Source: Branchiostoma belcheri
Taxonomy: Eukaryota; Chordata; Leptocardii; Amphioxiformes; Branchiostomatidae
Direction: 5' to 3'
DNA length: 64,000 nt
Assembly: GCF_001625305.1 (NCBI RefSeq)
Contig: NW_017802458.1
Span: 542,559 to 606,558 of the forward strand
In this document: positions 53,875-64,000 of the stretch, piece by piece
How the letters are laid out: every line of letters starts with the position of its first letter
Position numbering within the stretch: position 1 is the stretch's first letter
The notes under the pieces: generated by a model
Seen by the model: the letters and a program-made list of their open reading frames with translations, nothing else
Databases searched by the model: none
Told to the model about the DNA's origin: nothing
Position numbers and translations under genes: made by a program

Positions 53875-53940
53875 AGGAATAGAGAGAGTGTGAGAGAGAG
53901 AGAGAAGGGGAGAGAGAAAGAGGGAGAGAGAGAGAGGAGC
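53875..53940 (+). repeat. (GA)n microsatellite
   Basis: About 65 bp of GAGAGA-type sequence with a few substitutions. It makes a spurious Ser/Leu-rich ORF on the other strand. Confidence 0.9.
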
Positions 53941-54406
53941 TGTAGCTGCAAAGTTTACAGACCAACTAGCGTTTTTGTATCACAAGCATGAAGGTCGAAC
54001 AGCTAGCCGAGACAGAAGTGTCAGACGACTTTCACAACGAGTAAACATCTACAACATGGCCTGTCAAGCCCCTGTCACACCTTCAAGAATTTGGCCTCCC
54101 GAACGCTAGCCGGACGCCCGTCACGGTTACGTGTGGGTCGGCTGGCGTTCGGCGAATTCGGCTACGGTTCGGCTGCACCAGCCGAATGTTTAGAAATGTT
54201 GAAAACATGCACATGCTGGCTTTTTGTGGAATTTATGAATCGGCACTGTACGTATGCCCTGAGTTCTTGAGTCGTGGAGCTTCGGTAGCCTGGGTGCCCG
54301 GCTCCGTATTGTCGCTAATTACCATGGACTACCCAGGCCTAGAGCCAGGCCAGAGCCTCGGTGAACGTGATCTTTTTTCTTTTTTTTCTTTGAGAACAGG
54401 AGAAAA

Positions 54407-54452
54407 TCAATGCGCGCGCGGATGTCATTAAATGAAGTCGGTGTGGCCTAAT
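54407..54452. mobile_element. MITE end fragment
   Basis: GCGCGCGCGGATGTCATTAA then GAAGTCGGTGTGGCC/TAA resembles the right end of the TTA-flanked MITEs. No other end nearby. Confidence 0.4.
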
Positions 54453-55195
54453 GTAACAGTCTACAGACGCTTTAAAACACACATAGTACAGAACTCATTC
54501 TGTCGTCTGTCCATATGTTAAACACCTCCTCCCTCAGACCTTCACTGATCAAAGAACTGCGAAACCAAAATAAACACTTCTCACGTGGTAGACAAATGTC
54601 CGGCTGTGTAAGTTTTCGTAATCCAATTATTTGATGTTGACACTTTGCACAAGCGCGTTGCCTAGGCAACCAGGACATGCGTCACCCTTTCTGTTTTAAC
54701 ATCGCCCTACCGTCTCCGGTTGGCGGGAAACTAAGAGTCACGGGTTCTAGTCCCGTCGTTAATGGTTATATGAGGCTATATGAGGTCAATTATTCCCCAA
54801 GTTATCATATTCAAAGGCATCCAACGCAGTTTAGGGCTTAGAAACCAGGTTTTTCAAATTCAATATTCTAGTTACATTTGTACATACAAGTTTTAAACAG
54901 AACTGTCCCAATGTATAAGAAGACATACAAGAAGCAAAAATTCCCAAAATTGTGTCGAAAATAGGTTACTGGAAGGATCCAGAGATAATTTTTAGGGTAC
55001 CACCCAGAAAATAACGGGCTAGCTTTCTGTTGTTATCTTCTGGAAACGATCTTGTAAGTGTGTACATGTTTGAACAGTTCTTTTCTTGACTTGCCAATCT
55101 ATTAACTTCTACACGAATTTCTGATTCCTGTGTTTTCTATTTCTATTTTCAACTTAAGCGTCTAATAGTATCTTGATCGCTTAGCACGAATATCA

Positions 55196-55523
55196 GGCCA
55201 CAGCAAGTAATTTTATGGATGACATCAGCGCGCGCATTGATTTTCGCCTGATTTAAAAAAAAAGAAATTTTGTTGCCTTCTGACAGTGGTCAACATGCCA
55301 AAAATGGGCAAAGATGTCTTTTGCCATGCCAGAAGGTGGATGGCAGATAACTATGAAGAGAGGAGACAAGAAAATGCTCTGATTTAATGTTTTGTTTCTT
55401 ACTTTGATGCAGTGATATGTGATGTTCCTACTGAATCAAAACCATTTTTTACAATGATTGAGTTAAAATTTGTTATGTAGGAACCTTGTTTTTTCGGCCC
55501 GATAAAATTTCCTTGCTGTGGCC
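55196..55523. mobile_element. TTA-type MITE, family C, copy 2
   Basis: Ends GGCCACAGCAAGTAATTTTA and CCTTGCTGTGGCC, interior GATGACATCAGCGCGCGCAT. It lacks the 200-bp insert of 28158-28778. The flanks no longer show a clear TTA pair. Confidence 0.7.
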
Positions 55524-55758
55524 TTGGGCTAAGTACTGCTCAATGCCTTGCCCCATCTGTTACTTTTGCGCCTGAAGTATTTGCCGTGGACCCATACGGA
55601 CCCATACAGAACACGTTTGCAGAACTAATTTGTTTATCCTGGTCCATTCTTCTTGCATGTTTTGTGTACAACAACGTCGGCATGTGATTACAGGAGACTC
55701 CATGTGGACAGCATTGAAGGGGTAGTTCTAAAATCCGTTTAAACCTTCTTCCTAGAAC

Positions 55759-55870
55759 GTGCTAGCCTCTACCAGGCTTCAGGAGGCGACTGGAAAGAGT
55801 AGGAATTGGCCAAATAGAGAGTGTTAACATGCTGGGGGAGTTGGTCCGCTGGAGAGTACATTTTGCCGCA
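55759..55870. mobile_element. Half copy of the foldback element
   Basis: GCTAGCCTCTACCAGGCTTC, GGAATTGGCCAAATAGAGAG and TTGGTCCGCTGGAGAGTACA match the left half of 49781-49998; the right arm is missing. Confidence 0.75.
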
Positions 55871-56349
55871 CCCGAAATGTACCCTTTGGCCAGCTAACTC
55901 CCCTTATTTTGGCAAATTTTTGGCTTCATTTGCCCTATACGTAGATCTCTATGGTTTTTTTTAAAGAATTAAGCAAGTGAAGAAAATCAACAGACAATAT
56001 CATAGATGAATAAAGCAGATGCGTTTATTCGTTATTTTATGATTTTCAAATGTTATTGTGGTCAGTCGCTGTTGAATGTAAAATGTCCTACAGGGCATGT
56101 TCTTTTGAAGAGGCAAACATATGTGCAGAGTGTGCACTACTAAATTGGGAACATTTCAAAGTACAACTTTATATGGCCTGTTTCGTCATTCTTTCTACCT
56201 AAAATACAGCCTTACAATTGTGTTATCGTAGGCACATTTGAAAATTTATGATTTGATTTATTGAAATTGTAACAACACAATACACGTGGGACACAGGCAG
56301 CAGTTGCTGGTGTTGTGCCCTACACATAGAAACAAATACAGGACAGACA

Positions 56350-56492
56350 ATACTTATTTTCACTTGAGTGAAGTGAGGAAAGTCGTGTAAAGTGCCTTTC
56401 CCAAGGGCACAAGATCGGTGGCATGTCAGGACTCGAACTCGGGACCCTTTGGTTACGAGTCGAGCACTCTGCCGTTACGCCAGACGACCCCA
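56350..56492 (-). mobile_element. SINE family beta, 5' part
   Basis: Minus: GGCGTAACGGCAGAGTGCTC, B-box GAGTTCGAGTCC, GGGAAAGGCACTTTACACGA, up to CTCAAGTGAAAATAAGTATT. Confidence 0.7.
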
Positions 56493-56549
56493 AGATTTAT
56501 GAATTTCTGATTGCCTGATATTTACAAGAAACCAAAGATCTAGACGATA

Positions 56550-56777
56550 CAGGTTCCCGGTTACGATCGTGTGGGGACCAAGAGGTCCCGGGTTCGAGTC
56601 CTGTCATGATACCGATCTTGTGCCCTTGGGAAAGGCACTTTACACGACTTTTCTTACTTCGCTCAGGTGAAAATGAGTATTGTACTGTCTCCTGTGTTGG
56701 TGGCGGCATATAAATATAAGTTGATAAAACTTGAGTGTGCCGTCACCACGTCTTGTGATTACATGTTGGAATAAAAA
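56550..56777 (+). mobile_element. SINE family beta, plus copy
   Basis: GGTTCGAGTCCTGTCATGAT, GGGAAAGGCACTTTACACGA, AAAATGAGTATTGTACTGTC and the 3' end TTGTGATTACATGTTGGAAT. It faces the minus copy at 56350. Confidence 0.75.
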
Positions 56778-56933
56778 TGGAAAGCCTACGCCTACCACAC
56801 ATCTGTAGTGTTGAATTATTGTAAAACTTGAGTTCTTGACAAACAATTTCTACCACGTTATTGCAGCTAAGTGTTTACTGTTATTGCTTACGCTCTAAAA
56901 TTTGGTTGCAAAGTTGATGTAGGTTTACAACAA

Positions 56934-56981
56934 TGGCTACCATAAAACACTACCCTCCGGATGTGGATCCCACTACAGAGG
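56934..56981 (+). CDS. Short coding-like segment (uncertain)
   Basis: ATG followed by ATIKHYPPDVDPTTE and a GTATCA that could be a donor. Sixteen codons only. No family recognised and no partner exon found; it may be chance. Confidence 0.15.
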
Positions 56982-57702
56982 TATCACTATTGATGTTGAT
57001 ATCTCTTGAATTGTCTTGTTTTTTTTTTTGTTTTTTTTGTTTTGTTTTGCATAACCGGTAAACCGCCTTTTGAGGTATAACACACCAGTTTTGTACATGT
57101 AAGTACAAGCTGCGTAAGACCGGACTGTAAGGTCTGAACCACTCACACCGGGAAGGTCCCCTACTCTTTTCGATAAGAAAAAGAAACCCAACAAAAAAGA
57201 AACCCAACAACACATAACCCAGTAATAAATTGTAAGGTTGGCGACACGCGCATAGTTCTCTTTGTCCATGACTTTGCAAATAAAATCGCCAGCAAATAGT
57301 CACAAATCACACTATGCGTTCTTCACACCTTTGAATACCCATATATCATGGAGCTTTTTGAAGGTGATACCATTTAGATTAAGGCTTAGATAGAAAGATC
57401 TTCAAACATGTAGAAGAAACTTGTGGGAAAGCTATTAGTCATCAAAATGAACAATAATGTTATAGTAGATAGACCAAACAATGTGTCTTTGTGAACAACA
57501 CTCATGACATACTGTTTTGTCCCAGTACAGTCCCCGGCTGTCTCGGCATGTGTATATTTGAACTAGACGTGTCCTTTCGCCCCTGCCAACTCGCTAAATC
57601 CCCATTATGTTACCTGATTAATGGCCAGGCAGTTTGGGCAATGATCCAAAAACCAGAGTAGCGACCTTTTGTCTGAATTCCCACGTTGACAACCTATGAG
57701 AG

Positions 57703-59255
57703 GGGCGTTGTTCTGTACTGTATAGAGTGGAGAAGCTAGAGTTATAAATCCTTCAGAACTTGCACCAATTCTGAGCTTAGAAAAGATGTTTAGGGGAAGT
57801 AAACCATGTGAAAATTGTGGCAGAGAACCGTACTCATCTAACAAGATAGTGGTAACCACAATAGCAACATAATGTTGTTCTATATCGTATAAAGTGGAGA
57901 AGTTAGGGTAATAAATCCTTCACAAATTGCACCAAGTCCGAGCTTAGAAAAGATGTTTAGGGAAAGTAAAAGAAGTTTAAATTGTGACTGAGAACCGTAC
58001 TCAACTAACCACAATTATGGTTGCACACAAAATAGTGGTAACCACAATAGCAACATAGCGTTGTTCTGTATCGTATATAGAGTGGAGAAGTTAGAGTAAT
58101 AAATCCTTTACAAATTGCACCAACTCCAAGCTTAGAAAGGATGTTTAGGGAAAGTAAAAGACATATAAATTGTAGCTGAGCACCGTACTGAACTAACAAC
58201 AATTATGCTTGCACACAAAATAGTGGTAACCCCAATAGCAACATAGCGTTGTTCTGTATCGTGAAGAGTGGACAATTTAGAGGAATAAATCCTTCACAAA
58301 TTATACCAAGTCCGACATTAGAAAATATGTTTAGGGAAAGTAAAAGATGTGTAAAGTGTAGCTGAGAACCGTTCTCAACTAACCACAATTATGCTTGCAC
58401 ACAAAATAGTGGTAACCACAATAGCAACATAGAGTTGTTCTGTTTCGTATAAAGTGGAGAAGTTAGAGTAATAAATCCTTCACAATGTGTACCAACTCCG
58501 AGCGTAGAAAAGATGTCCAGGGAAAGTAAAAACGTGTAAATTGTAGCTGAAAACCGTACTCAACTAACCACAATTATGCTTGCACACAAAATAGTGGTAA
58601 CCACAATAGCAACATAGTGTTGTTCTGTATCGTATAGAGTGGAGAAGTTAGAGTGATAAATCCTTCAAAACTTGCACCAATTCTGAGCTTAGAAAAGATG
58701 TTTAGGAAAAGTAAAAGATGTGTCAATTGTAGCTGAGAACCGTACTCAACTATCCACAATTATGCTTGCACACAAAATAGTGGTAACCACAATAGCAACA
58801 TAGCGTTGTTCTGTATCGTATAGAGAGTGGAGAAGATAGAGTAATAAATCCTTCAGAAACTTGAACCAATTCCGAGCTTAGAAAAGATGTTTAGGGAAAG
58901 TAAAAGATGTATAAATTGTAACTGAGAACCGTACTCAAGTTACCACAATTATGCCTGCACACAAAAAATGTTTAGGGTAAGTAAAAGATGTGTAGATTGT
59001 GGCTGAGAATCGTACTCAACTAACCACAATTATGCTTACACACAAAATAGTGGTAACCACAATAGCAACATAGTGTTGTTCTGTATCGTATAGACAGTGG
59101 AGAAGTTAGAGCAATAAATCCTTCACAATGTGTACCAATTCTGAGCTTAGAAAAGATGTTTAGGGAACGTAAAAGATGTGTGAATTATAGCTGAGAATCG
59201 CACTCAACTAACCGCAATTATGCTTACACACAAAATAGTGGTAACCACAATAACT
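57703..59255 (+). repeat. Satellite-like tandem array, about 185-bp unit
   Basis: About eight units, each with GTGGTAACCACAATAGCAAC, TTGTTCTGTATCGTATAGAG, ATAAATCCTTCA, GAGCTTAGAAAAGATGTTTA and AACCGTACTCAACTAACCAC. One unit near 58970 is shortened. Recurring 61-66 codon ORFs come from the unit and do not look coding. Confidence 0.92.
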
Positions 59256-59652
59256 TAGAAACGTAAACAGCTCTAGTATTGTTTTTATTAGAGTAGCAAT
59301 GGGCTATTCACCGTTTAAACTTATGAGTGTAATGTTAGTAGGAAAGTAGATCAAAATTGTCTTTTGGGCACGTTACGGTTGAAAAACATCAACGGAAAAT
59401 GTATTTTGACGTAGTCGTTATTGATAAGAAGATGTGGATGTGTTTTATGACTTGATTACACAAATAAAACTAATGACAAGTGCTCTTCAGTACAGCTAAG
59501 CTATGGGTATCATAAGCGAAATTTTCATTAAAACCTTTGTCCACAAAGTATCGGTGTTTAAACACAAAATGTTAGTGTTGGAGGGAGAATTGGTGTCATA
59601 AAATCATTAGAATGGAAGTAATTTCACCAACACCAGTCTCTATATACCCTAA

Positions 59653-60013
59653 GGCCACACAAATTCAATCTGTTGGTTCACGGATTCGCCCTCTTAATTT
59701 TTCTGATTTAAAAAGAAAAAAACCTTTAAGCCTCTGAATCAACTCCAAAATGCTCATATTTTGGCCCCAATAGTTTAAGAAAGTCCCTTCTCTTCAGAGT
59801 TGTTACAGTTTTTTTCCATCTGTGAATGCAGTGGTTTGGTTAAAAGTTTGAATTCATTGTTTGATTTACGAACCAACCTGGTATGTTGACTTCATGGCTC
59901 CTATCACAGCATTTGCGGTTATCATAGGATGCCTAGGTCTGTTTTTTTCGCCCTGTCGCTTCATATTGTATAAAAAATCCTAGAAAAACCAACAAATGTT
60001 GTAGATTCGGTGT
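59653..60013. mobile_element. Family B MITE, copy 5 (decayed right end)
   Basis: Left end GGCCACACAAATTCAATCTG preceded by TAA; interior words (CAACTCCAAAATGCTCATAT, TGTTGACTTCATGGCTCCTA) match the other copies; right end degraded. Confidence 0.65.
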
Positions 60014-60558
60014 GTAGTTTATATAACTATGACAGACGGTCTGTAGTGATAGGGGGCATCTTAAGAGTTTGAACAATGATAATGTGAGCAGGACAACCCA
60101 TAGAAGGGTCAAAAAGATAAGATAAGGCGCTTCCAAGAGTTTGATAGGTATTTTTGCTGAGTAGCAAAAGATTCAAAGTCCAAAAGTTCACTTTTTTCCA
60201 GACAGCCACGTTGAAATATGTCTAGCCCGTATATATATAAAGATGTCAAAGGTGCACATTATTGCTGATAACCATATTTTTGTATACTATTTATAACCAT
60301 CTAACCTTTGAAACCGAAAATCATACCATTTCTGAACACATGTACACGCCATAGCACGCCAAAAATGGGGGTTTGGGGGTCTTCGGGGTATTTCGGAGCT
60401 TTTATTTGCTATTTTCTGATCATAGACAACATAGCCGGTCTGGTTGAATTACCCCCATTTTTTAGAACTGGGCTAATCAGAAAACAGCCGAAGACCACCA
60501 AACCCCCAGTTCTATAAGCCTGCTACGGAGGCTACCAAAATCACACGATGAGTTAACC

Positions 60559-60780
60559 CAGTATCCAGTCTATCGTGGTTGGGGCGAGTTTTCTTCGGGG
60601 CTTATGAAGCTCTTCCCCGCCCGCCTGAGCTAGGTTCCCCCGGTAGTTTTTTCACGGAGTTTGATTAGGCCCACCACGATTAGCAAAGGTCCTACCGGGC
60701 GGTCTGTTGTACTGGGCGGGGGAAAACTATCAGAGCCCCGAAGACAGCCTGCCCCAACTACGGTAGACTGGATACCAGGT
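60559..60780. mobile_element. Terminal-inverted-repeat element, copy 2
   Basis: Left GTATCCAGTCTATCGTGGTT and right TAGACTGGATAC are inverted; the GGGGC...TTCTTCGGGGCT and AGCCCCGAAGACAGCCTGCC arms also pair. Interior matches 1351-1661. The internal hairpin has lost its right half. Confidence 0.75.
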
Positions 60781-61730
60781 TAACGATGACCTTGGACGTA
60801 AGCCTACTACGGTTGTTCTCACCTACTACCCTTAGATTTACCTTTCACATCACACAAGTCCGCGACACCTTGAGGTTATCTTGTGTTTTATAAGTGTCCC
60901 TTGTCATCAAATTTGCGGTCTTAATGAAATTCTTGCCAGTATTGCCCTATTGTTTCTCCCCACACCTGCGGTTAGTGTAATACCTGTTCGTTCACGGCTG
61001 TGCAAGCTTCATAAAGGGATTGTCATTTATTGCCCTCAGGGTAAATTTGTTCACCTTTTGTTGCTCGGGATACAAGTGTCGTGGTGGGTACTGACATGGT
61101 CATTTGGGCACCTGTGGAAACACACGTTTATCGAGGCTGACCCACGCAAAGACTGACCACAGCTGTACATATAGAGCTGGGGCGTAGCCTGTCGCTTGGA
61201 GCGGTGACCTCGCGTCACTGGGTCATTCGGGCAATAACCGGGTTGGTAGGACACCCGGGCCGGCCCGGCAAATTTCCGTCTCATACGGTCGTCGTCTTTC
61301 AGAACGGTCGTCGCCTTTCGATGCCACATCGCCGACTGGTCGATGCCACATCATAATTTTTATAAACCTTAACATGAGCTGTAAAAATCAAAACTCGAAT
61401 TGCAAAAGTAAGGAATGATGAAGAAAAATAGTATTAGTGGAAAAAAGAAAAAGCACAAGCTTATCTTTTTTCTTATATTTTAAATAGCACGGGGATTGGA
61501 AGTGGGAAAAATAACCTATAGAAGTATATTTTGAGCATGATATGTTGAGGAAAACATTAAAAAATGGACTGTCTGACTTGACTGAAGTACAACGTAACAC
61601 CTTTATTTCGCCATCAGGATAGAACACATTACATGTTATGGGTTCGTTATATTGTAGATAGCACAGTGTTTCAAGGTGTCGAGAGAAAATGAACTATAGA
61701 TTCATATCTTTAGCATGATATGGTGACGAA
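60781..61730. other. Intergenic, nothing recognised
   Basis: Short ORFs only. No exon or repeat family that I can support between the repeat element and the duplicated AT-rich block upstream of the transporter. Confidence 0.35.
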
Positions 61731-61744
61731 AGCAAAATTACAAA

Positions 61745-61870
61745 GTACAACGAAAGTACAACGAAAAATAATATTTCTCAACATTTTTTTGTAAAAATAT
61801 TTCTCAACTTTTTTGGGTTGAAAATTGCGATTTCGTTCCTTCCTTTCACAGGATAACATTCTCCCATCCT
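61745..61870 (+). repeat. Duplicated block, copy 1 (TATTTCTCAAC repeat)
   Basis: TATTTCTCAACATTTTTTTG units followed by AAAATTGCGATTTCGTTCCT and ACATTCTCCCATCC match 62698-62857, next to transporter exon 1. Confidence 0.75.
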
Positions 61871-62630
61871 AGCTTTTTACAACGAAAGTACAACGAAAAA
61901 TTTTTCATCAAAGTTTCAGCAAAATTCACCATCAGAATAGACCGCACAAATGCAATAGCTTCTTTATATACTACATATCACAGAGTTTAAAAGAGTAATG
62001 CGAGAATGACCATGTTTTAAACATGATAAGGCAATACAACCGAAAAAACATCGTAGTCGTCGGTTTGTCACGTACACTTGTTGGAAATCCGGGCGCCAGA
62101 CGTCTGGTAGTTAGTGTACTTTGGCCACGCCCCCCACTAGCCCTTTTCCCCTTGGCCACGCCCCCCACTAGCCTGAGGTACCGTATGACCAGGTACAGTG
62201 TTCAAGTAGCTGAGTAGACCCAATGTGCTGACGGTGTGCCATGAGAGCCGCTTACAGCTAACTTTGTTGAATTATCGGAACTTTTTTGGTTGCAGAAATT
62301 AACTTTTTCAGGTATTCCATTTTGGATTTCTCAGCACTGATTTCTACATTATGGATATGTATGTAAGCATATATATGGAAAGAATAAAAATTCAGTTCGA
62401 TCTTGGCATTAAAAAAAATTGTTACGAAAAAAAATTGCCTCATTTTGCAGCAAGCTACTAGACCAGACCACCAAGACTTCTTCCGTATGGCGCACTGGAT
62501 GTAAGACACAATCACTGTGATTTAAGATTTTAGCATTAAGATAATTAGATTTTTTTTTATTTTCAGGAAACTCTACTAAACAACTGACATTGTTTTCTGA
62601 AACACATCCTGACTGATTGACGTCATCACC

Positions 62631-64000
62631 ATGGGACGCGGAGAAAACGACGAGAAGACTAAAATGGACCATGAGGAGGTGGAGGGCGGGGTAAAGAAAA
62701 TATTTCTCAACGTTTTTTTGTAAAAATATTTCTCAACATTTTTTTGGTAAAAATATTTCTCAACATTTTTTTTGTAACAATATTTCTCAACTTTTTTTTG
62801 CTGCAAATTGCGATTTCGTTCCTTCTTTTCAGAGCACAACATTCTCCCATCCGACCTTATAAAGCTACGAAAACTTAAACATTTAAGCACACTGATCTTA
62901 CCTGACGTTTTTAAAAGAAAAAGCTTAAGCAAAGCTTCTATCTTGAAATAGAAAAACAACAATTTGGCAAACAAGCTTCAATACTGGAAGGGAGTCCTGT
63001 TCTAAGTATTTCGTCGTGTTAATGCTGAGATCACATTTAAAAACAATTTTATATCAAGAATATACGCAAATAGTCCCCATTATTACTTTTTTATGCTTTG
63101 TTGCCTTTCATATCATACTTTTCGTTCCATATGTCTGTCCGGCTGGGCCCTGGTTTAGAAATACGTGACCTCAGCATAACTTACAATCTTTACAGCGTAT
63201 TCCATAGAAAAAAGACTTTCTGCAGATTCTTTGCAAGGTCTCTTAATTTATCCGCAAATACATTTCAACTTGATTTTCATGTATTTCAGTTTTGCGATAA
63301 GTTTCGCGGATTCCCCAAGTGTATCGGATTCATCGTCGGCAACGAGTTCTGTGAAAGGTTCTCCTTCTACGGCATGAAAGGTCAGTATAGGGAGACACTT
63401 CTTACTGCAATACTTACTGTTCTACTTCATACGACATCTAGGTGCATTAGAACTACCAACCAAGTTTGTTTATTGTTTGTTTGTTTGTTCATTAACGGAT
63501 TTCCAATATCTGACCAAGTAAACCTGTCCACGGATGTTTTGCTTTCTTTTATAATTGCCGCAATCCTGAAGATTTACTTCATGGAACGACAATAACATAG
63601 TTTTCCAGCTTTTTTGTGTCTTCATTTGCTGTAAACGTCAACGTATATCCCATAGAATAGTATTTATGTTTACCGAAGGAAAAATATTGCTTTTGCTCTT
63701 TCTTCTTCTTGTTCCAAACACTGACCCCTGACCTGGTCAACCAGACTGTCTCTCACCATGGTAACTAGTGTTGGGTTACATAATGTTGCAATTTTATAGC
63801 AGGAGGGATTTAGACTCCTGTCACCACATATGTGAATGTGTTTGAGTAAGAATTAACAGAGCAGACCATATGCGAAGGTAAACATTATGCATTTGCTTTG
63901 CAAATGTTACCCTTTCTAGTTATTCTTCGTTGTACGTTAATGGGAGCTCTTGTTTTCTTTTTGTCTGCAGCCATCCTGACGATCTACCTTCTGGAAGCGT
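62631..64000 (+). CDS. SLC15/PEPT-type peptide transporter, first three exons (partial)
   Basis: Exon 1 62631-62690 (20 codons, acidic N-terminus from MGRGENDEKTKMDHEEVEGG), exon 2 63290-63380 and exon 3 from 63971 to the window edge. Phases match (0, then 1). Exon 2 gives FPKCIGFIVGNEFCERFSFYGMK and exon 3 continues AILTIYLLEA: the NEFCERFSFYGM signature of the first transmembrane helix of proton-coupled oligopeptide transporters, holding the EXXER-type motif of the family. It would import di- and tripeptides across the plasma membrane with protons. Whether it is closer to SLC15A1/2 or SLC15A4 cannot be told from so little. The ATG is chosen because the frame runs straight to a donor; the remainder lies to the right. 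Confidence 0.85.
62698..62857 (+). repeat. Duplicated block, copy 2 (TATTTCTCAAC repeat)
   Basis: Four units of AAATATTTCTCAACRTTTTTTTG, then AAATTGCGATTTCGTTCCTT and ACATTCTCCCATCC, matching 61745-61870. It starts right behind the donor of transporter exon 1. Confidence 0.8.
63557..63592 (+). other. Look-alike of transporter exon 3 start
   Basis: GCAATCCTGAAGATTTAC reads AILKIYFMERQ then TAA, closely parallel to the exon 3 start AILTIYLLEA 414 bp further on. No AG acceptor stands directly before it, so it is probably a decayed exon duplicate. Confidence 0.35.
63664..63919 (+). mobile_element. Helentron-like element, copy 9
   Basis: Starts TATGTTTACCGAAGGA, has CTTTCTTCTTCTTGTTCC, GGTAAACATTATGCATTTGC, the hairpin and CTAG at 63916-63919. 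In transporter intron 2. Confidence 0.75.

Noticed and set aside
53682..53965. Ser/Leu-rich ORF on the minus strand
   Set aside because: It is the translation of the (GA)n microsatellite and its flank.
58005..58759. Recurring 61-65 codon ORFs with MWLVENGSQLHF-like starts
   Set aside because: They repeat with the 185-bp satellite unit and are interrupted in other units, so they are unlikely to be coding.
63098..63289. Upstream extension of the transporter ORF before exon 2
   Set aside because: The frame is open by chance but the sequence is intron-like, a TTTCAG acceptor stands at 63289, and exon 1 at 62631 joins in phase.

Overview
The window looks like a lancelet (amphioxus, Branchiostoma-type) genomic fragment. 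The support is intron-bearing animal genes, a vertebrate-type Toll-like receptor in one exon, a tandem fibrinogen-related gene family, AATAAA signals and very dense MITEs, tRNA-derived SINEs and LINE fragments. Nothing suggests bacterial or viral origin. One 20-N gap (11658-11677) appears to join two overlapping alleles of the same locus, as expected for a very heterozygous animal.

Layout: exon 1 of cytochrome c (minus, 265-433; the rest lies off the left edge); a complete four-coding-exon CYTH-domain gene (minus, 2107-4746); a complete six-exon RJL/DNAJC27-type small GTPase without a J domain (minus, 7063-10736); the allelic duplication around the gap (10730-12200); a tandem array of four fibrinogen-domain genes (minus, 13289-26220), each with the same four-exon structure; a single-exon Toll-like receptor (plus, 30534-33482) followed at once by a 36-bp minisatellite; an orphan but intact signal-peptide exon of the fibrinogen family (35821-35944), so that the receptor lies between it and the array; the 3' half of a NUDT19-like gene (plus, 38404-39411); a 23-kb repeat-rich stretch without a confident gene (39412-62630); and the first three exons of an SLC15/PEPT-type peptide transporter (plus, 62631 to the right edge).

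How the genes relate: the fibrinogen-domain proteins are predicted to be secreted and the Toll-like receptor to be membrane-bound, so the middle of the window may be an innate-immunity neighbourhood. Four copies with identical intron phases and mosaic sequence point to tandem duplication with gene conversion. The remaining genes look like unrelated housekeeping or metabolic neighbours.

Mobile DNA dominates between genes. Several MITE families begin with GGCC and are flanked by TTA, as in PIF/Harbinger elements. Nine copies of a roughly 260-bp element carry a terminal hairpin and usually a CTAG end, resembling non-autonomous Helitron/Helentron elements. Foldback elements, three SINE families, LINE fragments and several minisatellites are also present. 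Strongest leads: a filled/empty MITE allele pair across the gap, the orphan first exon beyond the receptor, the mosaic fibrinogen genes, tandem copies of a splice acceptor inside the GTPase gene, and the coding-like minisatellite behind the receptor stop codon.
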